A stretch of DNA of 64,000 nt, from positions 10,333,829 to 10,397,828 of the forward strand of contig OZ023275.1 of assembly GCA_964007475.1 (NCBI GenBank). The letters run 5' to 3'. Positions within the stretch are counted from its first letter, which is position 1. The number at the start of each line of letters is the position of its first letter. This DNA comes from Hybos culiciformis. Lineage: Eukaryota > Arthropoda > Insecta > Diptera > Hybotidae. This document shows, piece by piece, positions 56,050 through 64,000 of the stretch. The position numbers and the translations under genes are program-made. Below the pieces are notes generated by a model, which saw only the letters and a program-made list of their open reading frames with translations, was not told where the DNA came from and ran no database searches.

Positions 56050-57120
56050 GGGTCCACACAATAACTCATCGGTACTTAACTCATCGGTCGATTTTGGATA
56101 AGTTATATCCATTTTAACTCATCCGAAAATTGGCCGATGAGTTATATCCTTTGGAATGACATAACTCATCCACCTCAATGCTTATTTGTGATTTGTGACA
56201 AACACTTGGTTATTTACTCATTGCCGATAAGAAATACATTATGTAAAGTAAAAAAATGTCATAATGCATACATTTGCCGGTAAATGTGTACATTATGATT
56301 AACTACAAGATTAGGCAAATATAAGTTTACCATATCGGTATGTTAATAATCAGTTCCGGATTTACCTATGGGCAAATAGGGCAACCGCCACGGGCGCAAC
56401 ATTTCAAAAGGGCGCAAAATTCGTTCCGTGAAAAACAAGTTAACAAAATAAGACTACGACGATATTCAAAGGAATGCAAAAGATTTTCTAAAAATTTACC
56501 GAAATGATCTTGAAGATTACTTAATTGACGAATGTATCTATTTTAGAGAATATTTAAAAACTGTAAAAGAGCATAACTTCAATATAAATGCTGTCTATCC
56601 AAATATAGAAATTATTTCAAGAATATTATATATAAGAATATTGTATACTCTCGCATCCAATTGTTCAGCAGAAAGGTCTTTTTCTGCACTGAGAAGAATA
56701 AAAACTTACCTTATGTGATGAAAAATTGAATGATTTTACGATTTAGCAATAGAAAATAAAATGTTAGAAAAAACATCGTTTGAAGAAGTTTTTCGAAAAA
56801 TTTGTTACAATAAAATTACGAAAAAAATTCTAATAAATTAAAAAATAAAGATATATTTATACATTAACTTTTGTAGTACTTTTTTCATTTATTATAAATA
56901 ACTTTTGGTATGATTTATAGGGCGCAATTTTCAAAAACCGCCCAGGGCGCAAAGTTATGTAAATCCGGGCCTGTTAATAGTACATTACATTTACCGACCT
57001 GATTGGCCCCATTTTTGAGTTAGCAATAGAGGGAATGTCCCAGAACGGGTGAAGGGGGGGGGGGGTTGGGACTGCGGGTGAGCGAACTGGTCATTGGTCA
57101 GTGGGATTTGCGGCTACCTA
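56050..57120. repeat. Composite repeat: foldback arm and core fragments split by a hAT insertion
   Basis: 56054-56172 matches the left arm of the 18066 foldback (CAATAACTCATCGGTACTTA onward). CACCTCAATGCTTATTTGTG (about 56171) and, after the hAT element, GGAATGTCCCAGAACGGG with a G run and GGTCAGTGGGATTTGCGGC (about 57094) match its core. The missing parts indicate internal deletion or a related subfamily. Confidence 0.75.
56351..56973 (+). mobile_element. Internally deleted hAT transposon with transposase C-terminal remnant
   Basis: The ends CAGTTCCGGATTTACCTA and CAGGCCCGGATTTACATA (right end read in reverse complement) are hAT-type inverted repeats, with TTAATAAT/TTAATAGT as an 8-bp target duplication carrying one mismatch. 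Inside, the plus strand encodes DLEDYLIDECIYFREYLK and TLASNCSAERSFSALRRIKT, the signature of the hAT dimerisation domain. A TGA follows KTYLM, and the catalytic and BED regions are missing, so it is not autonomous. Confidence 0.92.
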
Positions 57121-57440
57121 AATTTTTAATTTACTATAAAAAAAACCAAAGAAATTTTATAAAGTTTTTTATTAACATTAAAAGTTTTATAACTAATTGG
57201 ACTAAAAGGATTTGAGTTCTCTAAATTTAGCTACCAATAATACTTAAGAATAATTATTTTTCCGCTTAAATTGATGTATGTAGTCCATATGTATGTTGAA
57301 TTTGCATAGGTATATGGAATTTATAACTTTAAGACGTTAATATCTCAAACGGCACAGCTTAGAAGGTATTTCGTTTATCTACTTAATATAATTTTGTTCA
57401 TACAATTAGCGAACATATTATTTTAATTAAAAGCAATTAT

Positions 57441-60395
57441 TTAAGCTATTTCAAATGGCTTGAACATTGTGGCGAACTGTTTAACTTTTTGTATGGGATT
57501 AGGTTCCTTTCTGGGTTTCCTCCACGCATTTGGATTTAATTGAAGAATGTTCCCTATAATTTCTTCTGCAAAATTTGAAGGAAAATTTTCTTGATTTTCG
57601 ATAACATGAGCAAATCCTAAATCCATTCCGAAATTGACCCAAAAATAAGGTAAACCTTTTGGTATACTACGCCGCAGACCTTTTTCTTTTAAAGTTATCA
57701 ATTGCTTGTTAGTACTCCATTCGAACTCTGATTCTTGAATTGCCTTCTTGAAATAAAATTGTGCCATTTCAAATTTTGAACTTGCAACACAATGTATTGC
57801 CATATGACGTCTGCGATTCAAATAACGAGCTGTTTCGAAAAATATAACATCCATTTTCTTTCCAGCAAACATATTTGTTATAGCTTTACGATAATCTGTA
57901 ATTTCAGACCAAACATCTTCATCTAAATGAGTCGAACAAGAAATATGCTGCATTGGTACAATAAGACAATGCCCTGAAGATGTTAAGCTTTCATACCAAG
58001 GTAATGATAAATAACATTTAGATCCCATTGAAACCATTAGTTGTTTTTCCATTTTTATCGATTCAAAACATTTGTCACAATTTTCCAAAGTTCTAGAAAA
58101 ACTTTCATACTCTTGTATTGCTTTCTTCTTTTCTTTTTCAGCTTCGTCTTGATCCGATAAGCGCTTTCGTATTTTGTCTTCAAATATGTCCTCCAAATCG
58201 TCATTTACATTTTTGTGCTTACCAGCAACTTCAACAAATTGTCGATCTGATTTGGCTGCATCAGAATATTTTTCATGTTCAAACTTTAAAGATGAAATTT
58301 ATTAAAAAAAGAAAAAAAACTTATTAAATATGTATATTTACAGTAATAGGTGCATTAAAAACGAATGATTGAATGAAACTTTATTCTTAACATTTTAAGA
58401 ATTAAAACTGGTCAAAAAATGTTTTCTAGCTTTGCGGTCAAGGGCGTCCCGCTCTACTCAACTGATAATATTACTTAAAAGGCATGCAAATATTGTCTTT
58501 GACCATCAACTAATCGATATGAAGTTTGATTTTATATTCTGTCCTTTGTAATATCAACTTTGGTTATGTTGATAGGTCTGACTTTCTCATTTCAGTGCGA
58601 TTGATATTATTGATGGTCGGATTTATTAGTTTTTATTTTCTAGGGTTATTTTTAAATTTCATTTTCATTTTGAAATTTTTGATTTGAAGTTTGTATAAAA
58701 ACGTAAAATCGTACTTTTGCGAAAAATAGACTAAGTACGTTTTTATACATATTAATTTTTCAATTTAAGTATTTCAGGAGATTCGCGAAAAAATAAATCT
58801 CGATTACTTAGCAATATTAATAATACAAACTCGTAATTTTGACAGGTTATAGAAATACATTTATTCGTTCTGCATCAATAACTCAGATAGTCAAAAAATG
58901 CAGCTTCCTGATTTTCGCTTGGACCTGAATCAAAACACGATAAAAAAAGAAAAACGACATAACAATAATGAGTTTTGAAACGTAAAATAAAGATCCAAAA
59001 ATTATGTGACTAATAAATTAATAATGAAAATTAATAATATATTTTTTTACCATTTGTTTAATATCATATTTGTCGTCATCCGGAAAATACCGCAATCGTT
59101 TCCCTGCTGTTGAGTGAGTTTCTACATTTTTCTTTTTTTGTCCACGTTTTCCGTAAGAGTCATGTGAATCAAAACGGGAACGTTCTAGCATTGGTCGTGT
59201 CAATCCTTTACTGTCTGTTGTTGTTAATAAGACATGTTCGTCATCACACTTATCATTATTATTACTTTTCGATAAAATATTTTCATTTTTTCCCTTTACT
59301 TGATTTCTAAATTTTCTGGCATCTTCTAATTTCACTTTAAGACTACTAGCCAGCTCATTGCTGCCCATTAACTCTGCTTTAATGATTTTGGCTCCGAGTT
59401 CATTCATTTGCTGATCTGTTAAAAATTTATTAACATCTTCTTCATCATCATTATTGTCATCACTTTCACTGGAGTTTTTTTCTTTACTTGATTTATTTGA
59501 TATTTTTTCTTTACTAGTACTTTTAGTACTTGCAGACGGTTTATCATTGTCATTAAATTTTTTCCGCCAGCTTCCACTACCTAGTGACTTATAATTTTCT
59601 CTTTTACAATGCCTACCCAAGCTGTTAGTTTTTTTCCCCGATTCATGTTCAACATCATCCCGAGGTTTTTGAAAACTTGGAACACCTGAACCATCTCCTA
59701 GTTTCCAATAGGGATTTAATTCTCTGGAACTGGTTTTTGGATCATATGAAACTTTTTGAACAATTTCTTGAGTTTTTTTCTCGAGCCTGGAATCATCTTT
59801 GCAATATGTTTTAAGCTTCAAAGAGCCTTCTACCATCCAATCATCACGTAAAAGATTTTCTTTTATCGCGGTGTTTTTATCAATCCACTCATCTTTCGAG
59901 CTGGAACTGCTGCTACTACTGCTACTACTACTACTTGTCGAGTGTCGTCTTTTTTTCTTCTTTTTTCTACTTTCTTTTTCTGATGAATCGGATTCTGACG
60001 AACAAAATGGTTTTCTTTGTTTACTATTTTTGCGCTTTTTCGATTTTTTGGAACTTTTATTTTTCGTTTTTTTTAGCTTTTTAGAAATTGATGGTAATAA
60101 CCAGGAAGTGTCACCACGAAGTTTTTTCTGGATTTCTTTCTGAGTGCGATATTCTGCGTTTTCTTGAGCCTAGAATAAGAAGAGAACACCTTACTGTGTA
60201 AATAAAAAAACACAAATCTATTTCATCTAGCTAGGTCTTAAAAAAAATTTAATACAACTATAAAAGTACTGGAGGAGGGCGAGATAGGTTGTACGCATAA
60301 GTAATTACCTTTTTTAATAATTGCTCCCGAGCAGTCCGAAGATCTTGACGAGCTTTTTCTTTATCTTTGGCACTTTCAAAATTGATGAAATTCAT
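57441..60395 (-). CDS. CWF19L2: CWF19-like protein 2 (CwfJ family, spliceosome-associated)
   Basis: CWF19L2 belongs to the CwfJ family related to debranching-associated Drn1/Cwf19 and acts with late spliceosomes in the nucleus. Three exons join in phase 0: 60395-60309, 60169-59051 and 58283-57441, giving 682 residues. The N-terminus (NFESAKDKEKARQDLRTARE) is coiled-coil-like. A Lys/Ser-rich segment follows (polylysine and a poly-Ser run near residues 100-120). ELNPYWKLGDGSGVP, then RLRYFPDDDKYDIKQM, match the family. The last exon holds CwfJ domain 1 (CDKCFESIKMEKQLMVSMG, GHCLIVPMQHIS with the HIT-like His) and domain 2 (RRSIPKGLPYFWVNFGMD, GFAHVIENQENFP). A candidate small exon near 58920 was rejected because direct joining fits the family better. 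Confidence 0.94.
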
Positions 60396-61022
60396 TTTTT
60401 TTTCCCGAAGAGAACTAAAAACGACAAACAAAAATAATAAACTTGAATATGAATCTAATCCCAATCCCAATCCCAAATGAACAAAAACAGTTTATCTTAT
60501 TGGTATTTTATATTTTTTCTAAATCTTTAATTCCTCTTTCTTCCTTCTCCTCCTGGGTTTGTTTTTATTTTTTATTTTATATAATTTCCATCTATTATTT
60601 TTTTAATTCCACCACTCCGGTCCAGCTCCAGGCTAGGCTGGTATAATGATTTCTTTAAGAGCTAAAGCACTAATGGATTGGTAACACCTAAATTCCTATG
60701 GGAAACAAAATTGTCAAAATTAGTTACTACTATATAGCAAGCTGCTTAAAAACATGGTTTAGTTACATCGCGTTTCCACTGTGGAATATTCGTAGGATTT
60801 TAAGCAGACCTATCATCAGCGTCGCGTTTTATATATTTTTAAATTTCAAGTTAGATTTTTAGAAATTGAAGTAAAAAAGGAATATAACATAAATTTAATA
60901 AACATAAAATAAACTTAAAGAATCGCACATTTTAACATTAAGATGATATTGGTGTTAGTAAACTTCTTAATTCAAATTTCATCTAAAAATTTTTAATTCC
61001 ATTTTTTGTTTTTGTTGTTTGC

Positions 61023-61352
61023 TTAACCAGGGAAGACGCGACGCACGCGACGCAAACGTTAGTGACGCGGAATACCATTTAATCTGTTCGCTTTCATACA
61101 TTTTCATATACATATTTATAGTTTGGTTAAACTCGACGTGACGCACGGGACGGGCGCGACGCAAATGACGTAAGAAATATTAAATGTATGAAAATGTATG
61201 GACGCGAACAGTCTCGACATTAACGACGTTAATGACGCTAACGTAAAATTATATGGTATTAACGTCATTAACGTTTGCGTCACGTCGAGTTTGTCCAGGC
61301 GGTTAATATTTCTTGCGTGATTTGCATTGCGTCCTTCGCGTCGAGTTTAACC
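61023..61352. repeat. Nested inverted repeats with GACGC/GCGTC words
   Basis: TTAACCAGGGAAGACGCGAC (from 61023) pairs with the complement ending GGCGGTTAA (about 61305), sharing GACGCAAACGTTA.TGACG. A second pair GGTTAAACTCGACGTGACGC (61125) and GCGTCGAGTTTAACC (ending 61352) overlaps it. The GACGC word occurs many times in both orientations. It lies between the divergent CWF19L2 and RpS19 genes. No target duplication was seen. Confidence 0.7.
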
Positions 61353-62014
61353 ATAAATATAATTAATTAAAAGTATAAAATAAAAAAAATAAAAATATCC
61401 AACTGATGTAGGGTGGTATTTCGCAGATTTTTTCATTCCATTTTTATCAAAATTCCGTAGTCGATCCTTTTATTTATTTTCATAATTTCGTAGTTCATAA
61501 ATTGCCGCGGAGAAACTTTCAAACACTGCACTCAGTGAGGAAAGCTATGAAATTGACATTTCACAGCAGAGTTCTTATTTTGGCTGACGTGTTTTTTTAT
61601 CTTTCCTTTAGATTTAATATTCACCATCAATCCTCCTTTTCCCGTTTGTATCTCACCACGTCAACACGTTTTTAAGGTTTTTGTTAATATTTTTTTATTT
61701 TTATTTATCAAAAATAAAATAAAATTAATTAAAAATTGAATTTTAATTAATTTTTGTTACAATCCAATTGTTTCTTAATTTGAATAAAACGAAAATTTTG
61801 ATTTATCCATATCATAAAAAAAAAACCATTCTTTGAAAGAAGTTCTTATTTTTTTTTCATCGTGATCGAGAATTCGAGAGATCAAATCCAACAACCAACC
61901 AGCTAACTAATCAAGAATAAAGTTAGTCAATTAAAGACTCAAGACACTGCACATAAAATCAAAATATATACATGAATGCGAATTAACTCAAGTTTTTTTT
62001 TCTTAATTTTTCAG

Positions 62015-63244
62015 ATGCCAGGGGTAACAGTGAAAGATATTGATCAACATTCTGTTGTCAAAGCTGTTTCGGTATTTTTGAAGAAGTAAGTCATGAAATT
62101 TTTTATGAATAGTTAAGAGGTAGATATACCTACCTATTTGAAAGTTTTTTTTTTCCAAGTATAAAAATTGTCATGCTCAATCACATTTGTAGTTTCTTCT
62201 AATAAATTTGTAATTTGGTTGGAGTTAAATTACATTTAGCAGAATTGAGATAGGTAGACAGGTACGTTTCTACTTGTAATTGTAAAAGTTTCATAAATGA
62301 ACATGAAACTGGAAACATGAAATTGGATTCTGGTTTTTGACATTACTTTATTTGCGTTTTTGTCGATATTTTACGAGCATAGAACCTAGGTTTCTAATTA
62401 AAAAAGTCAAGAATTATAAACCATATTTATTAACATTGGAGATTTTTCTGATGAATGTTATTATTAAAATTCTCAGTAAATTTAACAAAGTTATTAAAAG
62501 TTACATTTAACTAAATAATATTAGGAATTTGTAGGAAGGTAGATGTACAGAGGTGTACATTACATAGGTAAATACCTACATGCACATAATTAGTATTTTC
62601 AACTAGGTGGTTAGATAGGTTGATACCTAGTTATATACATGTTACACTTTTCTATTACAGGTAAGTAAGTAAAATATACCTAGATAATTCTCATTTGAAT
62701 AAACAATTTTCTTTTTGATTTGCACCTATTACCTTTAGATGCAAGGAGTATAGGTACATTTATTAAATAAAAAGTATTAGGCATACCTATCTAGATACTT
62801 TATATAATAATTTTTCATTTTCCTAATTTCAATAATTTTAGGTCTGGTAAATTGAAAGTTCCAGAACAAATGGATATTATTAAAACAGCTAAATTTAAAG
62901 AATTGGCACCAACTGATCCAGACTGGTTTTATATTCGTTGTGCTTCAATTTTGCGCCATTTATACCATCGCAGTCCTGCTGGAGTAGGTTCAATAACTAA
63001 GATTTATGGTGGACGTAAGCGTCATGGTGTTCATCCATCTCATTATTGTCGTGCAGCTGATGGTGCTGCCCGCAAAGCATTACAAGCTTTAGAACATGCT
63101 CGTTTAGTTGAAAAGCATCCCGATGGAGGACGTAAATTAACATCAACAGGGCAACGAGATTTAGATCGTATTGCAAATCAAATTATTACAAAACAAAGAG
63201 AAGCCAAAAAAGAAGCAGGGCCAATTATGATTTCCACAGCTTAA
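62015..63244 (+). CDS. RpS19: 40S ribosomal protein S19
   Basis: RpS19 is a component of the small ribosomal subunit head and is needed for 18S rRNA maturation. Two coding exons (62015-62085 and 62842-63244) join in frame to give 157 residues, the family length. The protein ([20 protein letters not shown], then [20 protein letters not shown] and [20 protein letters not shown]) is almost colinear with fly RpS19. The ATG directly follows an AG acceptor (62013-62014), so an upstream non-coding exon must exist; I could not place it, though pyrimidine-rich sequence at 61591-61609 is a candidate TOP-like start region. AATAAA is at 63283-63288. Confidence 0.96.
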
Positions 63245-63288
63245 ATTTATTGAAAACATTAACTGATGTTTTAAGAAATATTAATAAA

Positions 63289-64000
63289 TTTTAATCTAAT
63301 GAAAAAGTGCAATGTAAGTTTTTATTATATTTTCTTTAATTTACCAAAGAGTTTTTCAGAATCAAGTAAACAGCTCAGCTTCGATAAATTTTATTTAATT
63401 CTTAAGATTATTAGTAAATGTGCGTATACTAAAAAATAATATTTTTTTTATTTTGGAAAATTAGGAAATTAAAAAATTCGAACCAAAAAATATCTTTTGT
63501 GCTAAATATATATTATTATTGTTATGAAAGGTTGAAATGAAATAACATTCGATTTATTAATAAAAAAAGGCATGATTCATCACTAAATTGAAGGTTTTAC
63601 TTAAATTTATTACTTTTTTATTACACATTCAAAAATTATTCTAAGGTATTAATAAAATTTATAGCTAAAAAATATCTAATTTTATGTACACTTAAGGAGT
63701 TAAATCATTGGAAATATGCATTTTGAACAGGAGTAAGTAACACATTTTTTTTTAATGCATCAGTGTTAAAGTTACCCACATCAACTGAACATTTCTCAGT
63801 TAAACTATTATCTTTTTTTGGCTATCTAATTTTCAAAGAATGCTCAATAAATTTTGTATTGATATCGGGTCTCAAATGTATCTATGTACTTTTAATTCTT
63901 AAAAATTGTTTTTTGTATTTATCAATCTGATAAAGTTAAAATTTTCGATATTTTGAAAATGTTATTTTATTTGATGATTTTACTTTAGAGGTTTCGAATA
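63289..64000. other. Right-edge intergenic DNA
   Basis: AT-rich sequence downstream of RpS19. No reading frame, RNA gene or repeat element was recognised. Confidence 0.5.

Noticed and set aside
58880..58935. Possible small minus-strand exon of CWF19L2 (GPSENQEAAFFDYLS)
   Set aside because: It has an acceptor-like AG, but no good donor, and direct joining of exon 2 to exon 3 reproduces the conserved family order.

Overview
The window is nuclear DNA from an insect. It is very AT-rich, has spliced genes with short introns plus some long repeat-filled ones, and carries conserved animal single-copy genes. A ZAD-type zinc-finger gene points to an insect, and the close fly-like sequence of RpS19 and of the PAK4-type kinase makes Diptera a reasonable guess that is not proven. 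A selenocysteine-type SPS2 gene with a SECIS element argues against insect orders reported to have lost selenoproteins (for example most Lepidoptera, Hymenoptera and Coleoptera).

Layout: (1) 1-9.4 kb, minus strand, 5' part of an unrecognised gene with a Ser/Thr/Asn-rich first exon, its long first intron full of repeats. (2) 9.4-16 kb, no gene; homopolymer tracts and several inverted-repeat DNA transposons, two of them nested. (3) 16-20 kb (+), phosphatidylinositol synthase (CDIPT). (4) 22.2-25.0 kb (-), chaperonin subunit CCT6. (5) 25-30.6 kb, repeats: a Tourist-like MITE, hAT-type MITEs and decayed non-LTR retrotransposons. (6) 30.6-36.3 kb (+), a nine-exon ZAD/C2H2 zinc-finger gene. (7) 37.9-39.7 kb (-), ACTR10 (dynactin Arp11). 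(8) 41-43.3 kb (+), TRMU (mitochondrial tRNA 2-thiouridylase). (9) 44.2-46.5 kb (-), CDC45. (10) 49-55.1 kb (-), a PAK4/mushroom-bodies-tiny kinase; its second intron contains, on the opposite strand, a complete selenophosphate synthetase. (11) 57.4-60.4 kb (-), CWF19L2. (12) 62-63.2 kb (+), ribosomal protein S19.

For nine of the genes the exon chain can be followed across splice sites with reading-frame continuity from start to stop; the first gene runs off the left edge. The genes are mostly unrelated housekeeping functions (lipid synthesis, chaperonin, dynactin, tRNA thiolation, replication, splicing, translation), so there is no operon-like logic.

Most notable: the SPS gene has an in-frame UGA at the Sec position and a convincing SECIS hairpin just before its poly(A) signal, but lacks the usual Gly-Gly-Gln motif before NPW. 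Also, many non-autonomous transposons here are built from one short word repeated in both orientations, several with exact 8- or 9-bp target-site duplications.
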